DNA of 33,668 nucleotides from Mariprofundaceae bacterium (GTDB lineage Bacteria; Pseudomonadota; Zetaproteobacteria; Mariprofundales; Mariprofundaceae): NCBI GenBank assembly GCA_015663235.1, contig DQSL01000043.1, positions 1 to 33,668 of the forward strand, read 5' to 3'. Shown piece by piece: positions 8,759 to 19,113 of this stretch (position 1 is its first letter; each line of letters starts with the position of its first letter). The notes under the pieces were generated by a model. It saw only the letters and a program-made list of their open reading frames with translations, ran no database searches and was not told where the DNA came from. The position numbers and the translations under genes were made by a program.

Positions 8759-10663
8759 ATGAATATCCAACTGCCAGACGGCTCTACACGTACCTTAAAT
8801 GATAACGCAAATGCTTTTGATTTAGCCATGGATATTGGCGAAGGTTTGGCGCGGGCAGTGATTGCCGCCAAAGTGAATGGTGATGTGGTTGATTTATCAC
8901 ATGTGTTGTCTGATGGTGATGATGTTGCGCTGATTACTGAAAAATCTGATGAAGCTTTAGAGATTATTCGTCATTCTGCGGCGCATTTGCTGGCTATGGC
9001 AGTGCAAGAAGTGTTCCCAACTTCGCAGGTGACCATTGGCCCCGTGATTGAAGATGGCTTTTATTATGATTTTGCCTTTGAACGTGCTTTTACACCTGAT
9101 GATTTGAAAGTGATTGAAAAGAAAATGAAAGAAATTGCCAAACGTAAACTTCCGATTGTTCGTGAAGTTTGGGCGCGTGATGATGCGATTAAACATTTTG
9201 AAGGTATTGGTGAGAAATACAAGGCACTATTGATTGGGCGTATTCCTGCGGGTGAAGAAGTTAGCCTTTATAAACAAGGCGAGTGGTCTGACCTTTGCCG
9301 TGGTCCACATGTGCCCAATACATCCAAGCTTAAACACTTTAAGTTAATGAAAGTGTCAGGGGCTTATTGGGAAGGCAATGCGGACAATGAACAGCTTCAC
9401 CGTATTTATGGTACGGCTTGGACATCAAAAGACGATTTAAAAGCATACTTGCATAGATTGGAAGAGGCGGACAAACGTGACCACCGTAAACTTGCGAAAA
9501 CTTTAGACTTGTTTCACCTTCAAGAAGAAGCGCCAGGCATGATTTTTTGGCATCCCAAAGGTTGGAATATTTGGCAAGTGGTGGAAAATGAAATCCGCAA
9601 TGTTATGCGCGATAACGGCTACCAAGAAATCAAAACACCGCAAGTTGTAGACAGAAAGCTTTGGGAAAAATCTGGGCATTGGGAAAAGTTCCGTGAGGAC
9701 ATGTTTACCACCAGCACGGAAAATCGAGAATATGCGATTAAACCCATGAACTGCCCATGTCATATCCAGGTGTTTAACCAAAAATTACACTCATACCGAG
9801 ATTTACCATTGCGTTTGGCTGAGTTTGGCTCATGTCATCGCAATGAACCATCGGGTACATTGCACGGTTTGATGCGCTTGCGTAACTTTGTACAAGATGA
9901 TGCGCATATTTTTTGCGCCGAAGAGCAAATTCAAGATGAGGTTGGCGCATTTATCGACCTCGTGTATGAGACATATAAAAAGTTTGGCTTTGAAGAAGTG
10001 ATTATCTTCTTGTCTGACCGCCCTGAACAACGCGTGGGTACAGATGAGCAATGGGATAAAGCTGAGTCTTCATTGCATGAAGCTTTGAAGTCTAAAGACA
10101 TTGCATACGGATTAAACCCTGGCGAAGGCGCGTTTTATGGTCCAAAAATTGAGTTCTCTTTGAAAGATTGTTTGGGTCGTGTTTGGCAATGTGGCACGAT
10201 TCAAGTGGACTTTTCCATGCCAGGTCGCCTTGATGCGGAATACATTGGCAAAGATGATAAAAAACATACACCTGTGATGTTGCATCGGGCTATTTTAGGT
10301 TCTTTAGAGAGGTTTATTGGCATTTTGATTGAAGAACATGCAGGTAAGTTCCCATTTTGGCTTGCGCCAACACAAGTTGCGGTGTGTAATATCTCAGAAA
10401 GTCAGTCGGATTATGTTCAAGAAATCACTGGAAAAATGAAGGCCGCTGGTTTCAGAGTAGAATCGGACTTGCGTAATGAGAAAGTCGGCTATAAGGTGCG
10501 CGCCCACACTTTGCAGCGTGTACCCTTCATTATCGTGGTGGGTGAGCGTGAAAAAGAGGAAAATACTGTGTCTGTGCGTAATCGAGCTGGCGACAACTTG
10601 GGTACGAAAACAGTGGATGAATGGATTGTTGAGATGCAAAACATGACCAAACAGTACCTTTGA
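8759..10663 (+). CDS. thrS: Threonyl-tRNA synthetase
   Basis: 634-aa ORF; TGS domain, [12 protein letters not shown], class II aaRS motifs ([35 protein letters not shown]). Confidence 0.98.
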   Translation: MNIQLPDGSTRTLNDNANAFDLAMDIGEGLARAVIAAKVNGDVVDLSHVLSDGDDVALITEKSDEALEIIRHSAAHLLAMAVQEVFPTSQVTIGPVIEDGFYYDFAFERAFTPDDLKVIEKKMKEIAKRKLPIVREVWARDDAIKHFEGIGEKYKALLIGRIPAGEEVSLYKQGEWSDLCRGPHVPNTSKLKHFKLMKVSGAYWEGNADNEQLHRIYGTAWTSKDDLKAYLHRLEEADKRDHRKLAKTLDLFHLQEEAPGMIFWHPKGWNIWQVVENEIRNVMRDNGYQEIKTPQVVDRKLWEKSGHWEKFREDMFTTSTENREYAIKPMNCPCHIQVFNQKLHSYRDLPLRLAEFGSCHRNEPSGTLHGLMRLRNFVQDDAHIFCAEEQIQDEVGAFIDLVYETYKKFGFEEVIIFLSDRPEQRVGTDEQWDKAESSLHEALKSKDIAYGLNPGEGAFYGPKIEFSLKDCLGRVWQCGTIQVDFSMPGRLDAEYIGKDDKKHTPVMLHRAILGSLERFIGILIEEHAGKFPFWLAPTQVAVCNISESQSDYVQEITGKMKAAGFRVESDLRNEKVGYKVRAHTLQRVPFIIVVGEREKEENTVSVRNRAGDNLGTKTVDEWIVEMQNMTKQYL

Positions 10664-10709
10664 GTGGGACGATATAAAATGTACAAAGCAACATTGGAAG
10701 GAGTTACTT

Positions 10710-11225
10710 ATCGCTAAGAAAGAATTGGCAGTAAACCATGATATTGAAGCCGTAGAGGTTCGTGTCATTGGTCATGATGGAGAGCAAATTGGTGTGTTAA
10801 AGCGCCGTGAAGCGATTGCAAAAGCACAAGAAGTTGGATTGGACTTGATTATGATGTCACCCAATGCCAAACCGCCTGTTTGTAAAATCATGGATTACGG
10901 TAAGTACAAGTACGACCAAAGTAAAAAAGCCAATGAAGCGAAAAAGAAACAGCATGTGATTCAAGTCAAAGAAGTGAAGGTTAGGGCAACAACCGACCAA
11001 CACGATTTGGATGTGAAGCTTAGAAATGTACGCAAATTTTTGTCAGAAGGTAACAAAGTTAAAGTGTCCTTGCGCTTTCGTGGTCGTGAAATGGCGTACA
11101 CAGGTCAAGGGCGTGAGCAATTGGAACGTATTGCTGAAGAAGTAAAGGAATTGGGCAAACCTGAAAAGATGCCTAATATGGAAGGACGGCAAATGATTAT
11201 GATCATTAATCCGTTGAAGAAATAG
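10710..11225 (+). CDS. infC: Translation initiation factor IF-3, probably starting at ATC
   Basis: IF-3 sequence ([33 protein letters not shown]). RBS AAGGAG at 10698-10703, then ATC GCT AAG AAA GAA TTG in frame. The ORF track starts at the internal TTG 10725. Confidence 0.93.
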   Translation: MAKKELAVNHDIEAVEVRVIGHDGEQIGVLKRREAIAKAQEVGLDLIMMSPNAKPPVCKIMDYGKYKYDQSKKANEAKKKQHVIQVKEVKVRATTDQHDLDVKLRNVRKFLSEGNKVKVSLRFRGREMAYTGQGREQLERIAEEVKELGKPEKMPNMEGRQMIMIINPLKK

Positions 11226-11239
11226 AGGTTGGTAAAGTT

Positions 11240-11437
11240 ATGCCTAAAATGAAAACACATAGTGGTGCTGCAAAGCGTTTCTCAAAAACTGGAAGCGGTA
11301 AGTGGAAGCGTAATAAAGCAAACGCTCAACACATTTTGACCAAGAAATCGCCTAAACGTATTCGCGGATTTCGTGGTACAACGCTAGTTGCAGATTCCGA
11401 TGTTAAAGCCTTGAATCGTTTGATTCCTGGCGCGTAA
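11240..11437 (+). CDS. rpmI: 50S ribosomal protein L35
   Basis: [24 protein letters not shown]; conserved infC-rpmI-rplT order. Confidence 0.98.
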   Translation: MPKMKTHSGAAKRFSKTGSGKWKRNKANAQHILTKKSPKRIRGFRGTTLVADSDVKALNRLIPGA

Positions 11438-11461
11438 TAGATTTAGAGATAGGAGAAAGAT

Positions 11462-11818
11462 ATGCCTCGCGTAAAATCAGGTGTACAGGCACATGCCCGT
11501 CATAAGAAAGTTATTAAAGCTGCAAAAGGTTACTACGGTCGTCGTAAGAGCTGTTTCCGTGTAGCAACCCAAGCGGTAGATAAAGCGCGTCAATATGCGT
11601 ACCGTGACCGTAAAGTTAAAAAACGTGATTTCCGCAGCTTGTGGATTGTTCGCATCAATGCGGCAGCACGTTTGAATGGTTTAAGCTATTCACGTTTTAT
11701 GTTCGGCTTAACACAAGCTGGCATTGAACTGGATCGTAAAGTTCTTGCTGACATTGCTGTTTGTGATGCAGAAGCGTTTACGCAGCTTGCAGAAACGGCT
11801 AAAGCAAACATTCAATAA
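11462..11818 (+). CDS. rplT: 50S ribosomal protein L20
   Basis: [35 protein letters not shown]. Confidence 0.98.
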   Translation: MPRVKSGVQAHARHKKVIKAAKGYYGRRKSCFRVATQAVDKARQYAYRDRKVKKRDFRSLWIVRINAAARLNGLSYSRFMFGLTQAGIELDRKVLADIAVCDAEAFTQLAETAKANIQ

Positions 11819-11850
11819 ATTAATTACCGACTTGTTCGGTGTTTCAATTG

Positions 11851-11887
11851 GAAAATGGCAGGGCTGTAATGGCTCTGCCATTTTTGT
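11851..11887 (+). terminator. Rho-independent terminator or attenuator between rplT and pheS
   Basis: GAAAATGGCAGGGC-tgtaat-GGCTCTGCCATTTTTGTTT: strong stem followed by a T tract. Confidence 0.75.
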
Positions 11888-11942
11888 TTGTGTAAAACTT
11901 ATTTGAACCGCAGAGTATGCGAAGTTACGCAGAGGGTTATTC

Positions 11943-13016
11943 ATGAAAGAAGTTGATGAATTAAAAGCACAGTTACAAGATTTGCAAAATAAGGCGTTGG
12001 CACTGTTTGCAGAAGCTGAGAGCTTGAAAGTCTTGCAAGAATTGCGTGTGGCTTATTTGGGTAAAAAAGGTGAGTTGACCAGTGTGTTAAAAGGTGTGGG
12101 TAAATTGCCACCTGAAGATAGACCTGTGATTGGTCAGTTTGTTAATGCGACGAAAACTACATTAGCCGAAGCTTTGGATAAAGCTGAAGTCTTATTATCT
12201 GACAAAGAGAAACAGGCGCGTATTCAAGCTGAGCGTATTGATATTACACTTGCAGGACGTACAACTTCGCGGGGCGTAGTTCATCCTGTTCAGCAAGGTT
12301 TGAATGAAATGACGGCTATTTTTTCTCAGATGGGCTTTGAGATGGCAGAAGGCCCAGAAATTGAAGATGAATTTCATAATTTTGATGCTTTAAATATTCC
12401 CGCAGAACATCCAGCACGTGCCATGCATGATACATTCTTTTTTAATGCTGAAGGTGATGCCGATGCCAAATTGTTGAGAACGCATACGTCTCCCGTACAA
12501 ATTCGAGCCATGCAAGCTTGTGTGGACGCAGGTGGTGAGCCGCCGTTAGCTGTGGTTGCGGCAGGTCGGGTTTATCGTTGTGACTATGATGTCACGCATT
12601 CGCCAATGTTCCATCAAGTTGAAGTGTTCAAAGTAGATAAAGATGTGTCACTTGCGCACCTCAAAGGTGTTTTGCAACATTTTTTAACGGCTTATTTTGA
12701 AAAAGATGTGCCGATTCGTTTGCGCCCGCATTATTTTCCGTTTACTGAACCTTCTGCGGAAGTGGATATTGGCTGTGTGTTTTGCAATCACAAAGGTTGC
12801 CGCATTTGTAAAGGTAGCGGCTGGATTGAAGTGCTGGGAAGCGGCATGATTCATCCGAATGTGCTTAAAGCTGTGGGTATTGATAGCAGTGTATATTCTG
12901 GGTTTGCCTTTGGTTTGGGCGTGGAGCGTTTGGTGATGCTAAAACATGGTATTCCTGATTTAAGATTATTTTTTGAAAACGATGTTCGATTCTTACGCAG
13001 AATGGGGGCTAAGTAG
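11943..13016 (+). CDS. pheS: Phenylalanyl-tRNA synthetase alpha subunit
   Basis: 357-aa ORF with FRPHYFPFTEPSAEVD-like motif and GFAFGLGVERLVMLKHGIPDLR. Confidence 0.98.
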   Translation: MKEVDELKAQLQDLQNKALALFAEAESLKVLQELRVAYLGKKGELTSVLKGVGKLPPEDRPVIGQFVNATKTTLAEALDKAEVLLSDKEKQARIQAERIDITLAGRTTSRGVVHPVQQGLNEMTAIFSQMGFEMAEGPEIEDEFHNFDALNIPAEHPARAMHDTFFFNAEGDADAKLLRTHTSPVQIRAMQACVDAGGEPPLAVVAAGRVYRCDYDVTHSPMFHQVEVFKVDKDVSLAHLKGVLQHFLTAYFEKDVPIRLRPHYFPFTEPSAEVDIGCVFCNHKGCRICKGSGWIEVLGSGMIHPNVLKAVGIDSSVYSGFAFGLGVERLVMLKHGIPDLRLFFENDVRFLRRMGAK

Positions 13017-15386
13017 ATGAAGATTCCATTTTCTTGGTTAAAAGAACACTGTCCAATTGAAAAATCACCCCAAGACGTTGCTGATGATTTGGTGCGTTTG
13101 GGTCATGAAGTTGAAGGCATAGAAACACCGCGTGCTGGTGTAAAAGGTGTGCGTGTTGGGCATATTGTGGAAATGAAACCGCATCCTGATGCGGATAAGT
13201 TGAAATTGCTCAAGATTGATTTGGGTGATGTTGACCACCTTGCCATTGTTTGCGGTGCAACCAATATGGTCGAAGGCGATAAAGTGCCTGTGGCGACAGT
13301 GGGTACATGTCTACCCAATGGTTTAAAGATTAAAAAAGGTAAAATTAGAGGTGAAGTGAGCTTTGGCATGTGTTGCTCCGAAGCTGAGCTTGGTTTGGCA
13401 GAAGATGCCGATGGTTTATTGATTTTACCTCAAGATGCACCAGTGGGCGAAGAAGTTGGCGAATATTTAGGACTTGAAGAAGCCGTGTTTGATTTGGACA
13501 TCACGCCCAACCGTGGTGATTGCATGAGTTTGCGTGGTATCGCTAGAGATTTGGCTGCAGATTATGGGCTGCCATTGATTGAGCCTGGTGATGAAGTGGT
13601 GGCAACGGATGATAGTGTGACTACGCCGACAGTTGGTGTTGTTGCCAGTGAAGATTGTCTACTTTATAGGGCATGTCGCATTGAAGGTGTAAAAGTCTCG
13701 GCTTCTCCAGATTGGTTGCAAGCGCGATTGATTGCTGCTGGTTTGCGTCCGATTAATGGCGTGGTGGATGTTATCAACTATACCATGTTGGACTTGGGGC
13801 AACCCATGCACGCTTTTGATGCGGATACATTACACGGTGATATTACTGTGCGCACAGCCAAAGAAGGTGAAACTTTCACCTCTTTAGAAGGTAAAGAAGT
13901 CAGCCTTCACGCTGAAGATTTGGTGATTGCTGATGATAATAGTGTAATTGCTTTGGCAGGTATTATGGGCTCAGAACCTACGGGCGTGACTGAAAAAACA
14001 ACGAATATCGTTCTTGAATCGGCAGCATTTAGGCCTGCGCGTATTAGCATTACCCGCCGCACTTGTGGCTTAGTATCGGATTCATCCATGCGTTTTGAGC
14101 GCGGTGTTGACCCTGGCATGATTGCGCTGGCTATGGATCAAGTGGCGCACATGATTGTGGGTTTATTTGGCGGCAAAGTTAGTGCAACCACAACCGTAGG
14201 TGATGCAGATAGTTTAATCAAAGATACGCAAATCCAAGTGAATATGCAGCGTATTGCATCCCGTTTGGGTATTGAAGTACCTAAAACTGCGGATGCTGTG
14301 CTTGAGCGCATGGGTTTTGGCATTGAACATCAAGGCGACACTTTAAACTTTAGCGTACCCAGCCATCGACCTGATGTGCGTTTGGCAGAAGATATTTCCG
14401 AAGAATATGCGCGGGTGATTGGTTTTGACAATATCCCTGTCGTGATGCCACCGTTGACCAATATTCAACCAAGCAAGGTGGATACAGGTATAACTGATGC
14501 TGTACGCTTGGGTTTTGTGCAGGTGATTAACTATGCCTTTATCTCACCCCAAGAGCAGCGTTTATTTGTGGCAGAAGATGCCCCTCAAGATGATAAAGAC
14601 TTGGTATTGCCCAATCCGATTTCAGAAGCCATGAGTGTGATGCGCCGCTCAATGTTTCCAAGTTTGCTGAACACGGCAAAATATAATATGAACCGTCAGC
14701 AAACAGGTGTGGCATTGGTTGAGCAAGGTCGGGTGTATGCAGGTAATATGATCGAGCATACGGAAACCAATATGTTGGCTTGGTTGATGACGGGTGATGT
14801 GCAGCAAGATACTTGGTATGCCAAAACGCGCAAAGCCGATTTCTTTGACCTAAAAGGCGCGGTGGAATCATGGCTACAAGGGCGTGGTTTAACGGCGCGT
14901 TTTATGGCAGATGATGATGTGCAAGGTTTACAAGCTGGGCAAACGGCGAAGATTTTTATTGGTAAATCCGTAGCAGGTTATATTGGGAAAGTGGATGGTG
15001 ATTTGGCGGATGGTTTTGATTTGTCCGATGATGTGTTTGTGGCATCCATCAATTTGGATGTATTACACGCGGGTAAAAAAGCCAAGTTTCAACCCATTCC
15101 AGAGTTTCCGTCTATTGAACGCGATTTGGTGTTCTTGTTTGATAAGGGTGCAACTTCGGATGCGATTTTACAAACTGTGCGCAAAGCTTGCGGGCAGCAT
15201 CTTGTAAATGCCTCAATTTTTGACTTATATGATGGTGAAGGTGTACCTGAAGGTAAGGTAAGTTTGGGTATTCGGTTTGTATTACAAGATGGTAAGCGTA
15301 CACTGACCCAAGAAGATTCAGGTAAAGCCATGCAAGCAGTGATTGATATGATGGTGAACAAGTTTGAAGCAGAGCTTCGAGGATAA
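13017..15386 (+). CDS. pheT: Phenylalanyl-tRNA synthetase beta subunit
   Basis: 789-aa ORF: MKIPFSWLKEHCPI, LDITPNRGDCMSLRGIARDLAA, C-terminal anticodon-binding domain. Confidence 0.98.
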   Translation: MKIPFSWLKEHCPIEKSPQDVADDLVRLGHEVEGIETPRAGVKGVRVGHIVEMKPHPDADKLKLLKIDLGDVDHLAIVCGATNMVEGDKVPVATVGTCLPNGLKIKKGKIRGEVSFGMCCSEAELGLAEDADGLLILPQDAPVGEEVGEYLGLEEAVFDLDITPNRGDCMSLRGIARDLAADYGLPLIEPGDEVVATDDSVTTPTVGVVASEDCLLYRACRIEGVKVSASPDWLQARLIAAGLRPINGVVDVINYTMLDLGQPMHAFDADTLHGDITVRTAKEGETFTSLEGKEVSLHAEDLVIADDNSVIALAGIMGSEPTGVTEKTTNIVLESAAFRPARISITRRTCGLVSDSSMRFERGVDPGMIALAMDQVAHMIVGLFGGKVSATTTVGDADSLIKDTQIQVNMQRIASRLGIEVPKTADAVLERMGFGIEHQGDTLNFSVPSHRPDVRLAEDISEEYARVIGFDNIPVVMPPLTNIQPSKVDTGITDAVRLGFVQVINYAFISPQEQRLFVAEDAPQDDKDLVLPNPISEAMSVMRRSMFPSLLNTAKYNMNRQQTGVALVEQGRVYAGNMIEHTETNMLAWLMTGDVQQDTWYAKTRKADFFDLKGAVESWLQGRGLTARFMADDDVQGLQAGQTAKIFIGKSVAGYIGKVDGDLADGFDLSDDVFVASINLDVLHAGKKAKFQPIPEFPSIERDLVFLFDKGATSDAILQTVRKACGQHLVNASIFDLYDGEGVPEGKVSLGIRFVLQDGKRTLTQEDSGKAMQAVIDMMVNKFEAELRG

Positions 15387-15390
15387 AATT

Positions 15391-17514
15391 TTGAGTAAGA
15401 AAAAAACAGTATACGGTAGTCGCAAGCCCCGAGTAAGTTCGGATGATAAACGTTCGCATCAGAGCAAACCAGAAACCAAAACAATAAGTGGGTTTTCATG
15501 GCCATCTGAGCCACCTGAGCGAAAAAAGAAGTTTAAAGATGATGGTGCAGCCAAAGGCAAAGGTCGCGATGGTGGAAGCTTGCGTGGTGTGTATGGCAAG
15601 CGAAAAGAAGATAAACGCGGCAAACCCAGTGATAAAACTTGGATAGGCACAGTCTCTGCCCACCCTGATGGTTTTGGTTTTGTGAATGTTGAAGGGCGTG
15701 ATGAAGATGTGTTTTTATCTGTGGATGAAATGCGTGATGTCATGCATGGCGACAAGGTTGAAGTGCGTACATTTATGCGCCGTGGTCGTGAAGCAGGTGC
15801 GATGGTGCGCATGATTGAACATGCACCAAGTACGATTACAGGGCAGTTTAAAATGGAGCATGGTCTTGGTTTTGTTTATCCGCGATCCAAACGTATGCAG
15901 CAAGCTATTTTAATTCAACGTGATGAAGCAGGTGGTGCGCATCATGGTGATTGGGTGCGTGTAGAAATTCAGCGCGGAACCAACCCTTTGCACGGTAAGA
16001 TTATTGAAGTGATGGGTGATGACTTAACACCAACCAAGCTGGTGGATTTGATTGTTGCAGAGCAAGGTTTATCTGCAACATTTCCGCCTGATGTTGAAGC
16101 CGAAAGTGTTGCTATTCCAAGCAGGGTTCGCGCTAAAGATAAAAAAGATAGATTGGATTTAACACATTTACCTTTTGCCACGATTGATGGTGAAGATGCA
16201 CGTGATTTTGATGATGCGATTTGTGTGCAAAAGCGCGGTGATGGTTACGAAGCTTGGGTGGCGATTGCGGATGTGGCACATTATGTGCATGAAGGTTCTG
16301 CCTTGGATGCTGAAGCCTTGTCACGCGGCAATTCTTTTTATTTCCCAGACCGTGTGATTCCAATGTTGCCTGAAAAGCTATCGAATGGTTTATGCTCGCT
16401 GAATCCTCATGTGGATAGGTTGGCGATGGTGGTGCGTATGCGCTTTGATGCAGGTGGTAAACGCCGCACGGCGCGTGTGTATAATGCGGTGATTTATTCT
16501 TATGAGCGATTAACCTACGAGCAAGCCACGGCGTGGATAGACCATCAAGATAATAAGGCTGTGGCTGAGCCTAAAGTGCGCGAGATGTTGGATACTGCCA
16601 TGGGTTTGTATCAAGTCTTGGAGCGCAATCGCAACAAGCGTGGTGCATTGGAAATTGATGCACCAGAAGTTCGGGCTGTGATTGATGGTGATAGTATTTC
16701 GCATATCGAAGCGCGAGATAGGTATGTGTCGCACAAATTGATTGAAGAGATGATGTTGGCTGCCAATACTGCTGTTGCAGAATATTTAGAAAGTAAAAAA
16801 ATAGAGCAGTTGTACCGTGTTCATCCTGCACCTGAGCGTGAAGCAATTGAAAAACTTAATGCTTTCTTGGGGGTATTTGGGCTTAAAATTAGGCATCATA
16901 AAACCGAAGATGTGCGTCCCAAAGATGTGCAACAAGCTTTGGCAGCAGCCGAGGGTAAACCCTTCTCTCAAGTGCTGCATAAGTTGGTGCTTCGATCCAT
17001 GCAGCAAGCCAAATATACTACGCATAATGTGGGTCACTTTGGTCTTGCTTATGAGAGTTACGGACATTTTACCAGTCCGATTCGGCGTTATGCAGACTTA
17101 ACTACACATCGTAGGCTTAAAGCAGTGCTTGCGGGCGAAAAAGCATCCAAGCTGGACTTGGAAGCAGTTGGCGCGCATATTTCAACCCAAGAGCGCATTC
17201 AACAGCGCGCAGAGTGGGATACACAAGCGATGCTTGCTGCGTTGTATCACCACAAAGATATAGGTAAAACAATGGAAGCCGTGGTTTCTGGTGTGACCAA
17301 ACGGAAAGTTTTCCTTTCTTTTAAGGAAACATTGGCAGAAGCAGCGATGGATGTAGATGATCTGCAAGGAAGCTTTGAGTTGGATGATGTGCATCACAGG
17401 CTTACAGCCAAGCGTGGTGGTTTTTCTATTGGTTTGGGTGATACTATGCATGTTGAAATTGAATCTACGGATGCGGTGCGCGGGCAAATTTCGGTGAGAT
17501 TAGTTGCCGATTAA
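15391..17514 (+). CDS. rnr: Ribonuclease R
   Basis: RNB domain (TIDGEDARDFDDAICV, SNGLCSLNPHVDRL, HFTSPIRRYADLTTHR); probable TTG start at 15391 preceded by CGAGGA. Confidence 0.96.
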   Translation: MSKKKTVYGSRKPRVSSDDKRSHQSKPETKTISGFSWPSEPPERKKKFKDDGAAKGKGRDGGSLRGVYGKRKEDKRGKPSDKTWIGTVSAHPDGFGFVNVEGRDEDVFLSVDEMRDVMHGDKVEVRTFMRRGREAGAMVRMIEHAPSTITGQFKMEHGLGFVYPRSKRMQQAILIQRDEAGGAHHGDWVRVEIQRGTNPLHGKIIEVMGDDLTPTKLVDLIVAEQGLSATFPPDVEAESVAIPSRVRAKDKKDRLDLTHLPFATIDGEDARDFDDAICVQKRGDGYEAWVAIADVAHYVHEGSALDAEALSRGNSFYFPDRVIPMLPEKLSNGLCSLNPHVDRLAMVVRMRFDAGGKRRTARVYNAVIYSYERLTYEQATAWIDHQDNKAVAEPKVREMLDTAMGLYQVLERNRNKRGALEIDAPEVRAVIDGDSISHIEARDRYVSHKLIEEMMLAANTAVAEYLESKKIEQLYRVHPAPEREAIEKLNAFLGVFGLKIRHHKTEDVRPKDVQQALAAAEGKPFSQVLHKLVLRSMQQAKYTTHNVGHFGLAYESYGHFTSPIRRYADLTTHRRLKAVLAGEKASKLDLEAVGAHISTQERIQQRAEWDTQAMLAALYHHKDIGKTMEAVVSGVTKRKVFLSFKETLAEAAMDVDDLQGSFELDDVHHRLTAKRGGFSIGLGDTMHVEIESTDAVRGQISVRLVAD

Positions 17515-17565
17515 AATCGCACTTTTAGTTACAGTACACGCGGCTTCAAAATAGGGGGGAAGTAT

Positions 17566-18087
17566 ATGCCAGTACCAGAAACTGTTCAGCAACTCCGCGC
17601 TGCTCGTGCTTTGCATAAAGCATGGTTTGTACGTGCGGAAGCGTTGGTGAATGGCTTACCCGTGACTCAGGAACAAACACCTGTTCGTGCCATGGAATGT
17701 GAGTTCGGGAGATGGTTGAAGAGTGCCGAAGGTCGTTTGCGAGATTTTTCTGTGCTTCGTGATATTAAATTGACGCATGATTCGTTACATCAGGTTTATG
17801 CGGATATTTTTAATCTTCTTTTTCCCCAACCTACAGGTATGGGTAAGTTGTTTGGGCAAAGCAAAAAAACAAAAGCTTCCAATCACCTAGAAGCTGAAAT
17901 ATTGCTAACACGATTGCAAGGTCAATATGATACGCTGACGAATCTTTTAGCAGCACTTGAGAAAGATTATTTGGCATTAAAAGATAGGCCTAAGCCTCCA
18001 ATGGAAGATTTACAAATCCAGTCATTCCGTGATGTGGCGAAAATGATGGAAGAGCTTGAGAAAGATGTGGATGCTTGGTTGAAGTAA
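17566..18087 (+). CDS. Stand-alone CZB (chemoreceptor zinc-binding) domain protein
   Basis: H-x2-W, CEFGRWL and THDSLHQVY motif arrangement characteristic of the 3His-1Cys CZB domain; C-terminal coiled-coil-like region. Confidence 0.7.
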   Translation: MPVPETVQQLRAARALHKAWFVRAEALVNGLPVTQEQTPVRAMECEFGRWLKSAEGRLRDFSVLRDIKLTHDSLHQVYADIFNLLFPQPTGMGKLFGQSKKTKASNHLEAEILLTRLQGQYDTLTNLLAALEKDYLALKDRPKPPMEDLQIQSFRDVAKMMEELEKDVDAWLK

Positions 18088-18143
18088 ACACTCTTTTTGC
18101 TTTTACTAGACCTTTCCAAATAGCCCCATACAATTCTAGAACA

Positions 18144-18173
18144 GTGACAATGCTAAAATAATGTGGGTATAGT
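18144..18173 (+). promoter_or_regulatory. Candidate sigma70-type promoter (GTGACA-N18-TATAGT) for dapA
   Basis: Motif match by eye 26 bp upstream of the dapA ATG. Confidence 0.4.
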
Positions 18174-18199
18174 TCGCCTAAGTTAAAACAGGAGCACAT

Positions 18200-19090
18200 A
18201 TGTTTCATGGTGTGATGACAGCGTTGGTAACGCCTTTTAAGAACAATCAAGTTGATGAAGAAGCATTTCGCGCCCATATTGAGCGCCAAGTTGAAGGTGG
18301 CGTGGATGGTATTGTGCCTGCTGGTTCGACAGGTGAAGCTGCAACATTAAGTGTGGTTGAACATAAACGAGTGATTCAAATTGCAGTTGAGCAAGTCGCA
18401 GGGCGTATTCCTGTGATTGCGGGAACAGGAAGCAACAATACAGCCGAATCCATTGAGCTTACCAAAGCCGCCAAATCCTTGGGTGCAGATGCATCATTGT
18501 TGATCTCCCCGTATTATGTGAAACCCATGCAAGAAGGCATTTATCAGCACTACAAAGCCATTGCTGATGCCGTGCATATCCCCCAGATTTTATACAACGT
18601 GCCGGGGCGTACAGCTTCCAATATGGAGCCTGAAACCGTGGCGCGTTTATCGCATGTTTCAAACATCATCGCCATTAAAGATGCCACAGCAGATATGGCG
18701 CAACTTACACGCACCATGATGGCATGTGATAATCGTATTCTGTTTTATTCGGGTGATGATGCCAGCGTACTTCCCTTCATGACGATTGGTGGTGCAGGTG
18801 TGATTTCCGTGGTGTCCAATATTGCACCCAAAACCATGAAAGCTTTGGTAGATGCTGTAGTCACCAAAGATTTTGAGACTGCCAAAGCCATGCACTTTGC
18901 ATTGCAACATTTAACCGATGCGATGTTTGTGGCAAGCAATCCCATCCCTGTGAAAAAAGCATGTGAATTATTGGGTTGGATGAGAGGAGACTTGCGCTTG
19001 CCGCTGACTGAACAATCGGCTGAAAACACAACAGGTCTTCAACAAGTGATGGCTGACTTTAAGTCTGATGTGGAAACATTAAGAGGCTAA
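18200..19090 (+). CDS. dapA: 4-hydroxy-tetrahydrodipicolinate synthase
   Basis: MFHGVMTALVTPF, GIVPAGSTGEAATL, YNVPGRTASN, IAIKDAT. Confidence 0.97.
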   Translation: MFHGVMTALVTPFKNNQVDEEAFRAHIERQVEGGVDGIVPAGSTGEAATLSVVEHKRVIQIAVEQVAGRIPVIAGTGSNNTAESIELTKAAKSLGADASLLISPYYVKPMQEGIYQHYKAIADAVHIPQILYNVPGRTASNMEPETVARLSHVSNIIAIKDATADMAQLTRTMMACDNRILFYSGDDASVLPFMTIGGAGVISVVSNIAPKTMKALVDAVVTKDFETAKAMHFALQHLTDAMFVASNPIPVKKACELLGWMRGDLRLPLTEQSAENTTGLQQVMADFKSDVETLRG

Positions 19091-19113
19091 AGACATAACC
19101 TCTCGTGGGTTGT

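Noticed and set aside
11869-11895. Short ORF MALPFLFV* overlapping the rplT-pheS terminator, considered as a Phe leader peptide
   Set aside because: It starts inside the hairpin loop and has no RBS, so it does not fit a classical attenuation leader that precedes the terminator.
14539-15514. Several overlapping minus-strand ORFs opposite pheT/rnr
   Set aside because: Fully antisense to well-supported genes, no recognisable domains or RBS.
17485-17515. Sigma28-like GCCGATTA near the rnr stop as a promoter for the CZB gene
   Set aside because: The only upstream AAA-like -35 (CAAA) has 17-bp spacing rather than about 15; match too weak.
19091-19113. AACC...GGTT hairpin between dapA and the DUF3365 gene as a bidirectional terminator
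   Set aside because: Stem is only about 4 bp and there is no clear T tract.
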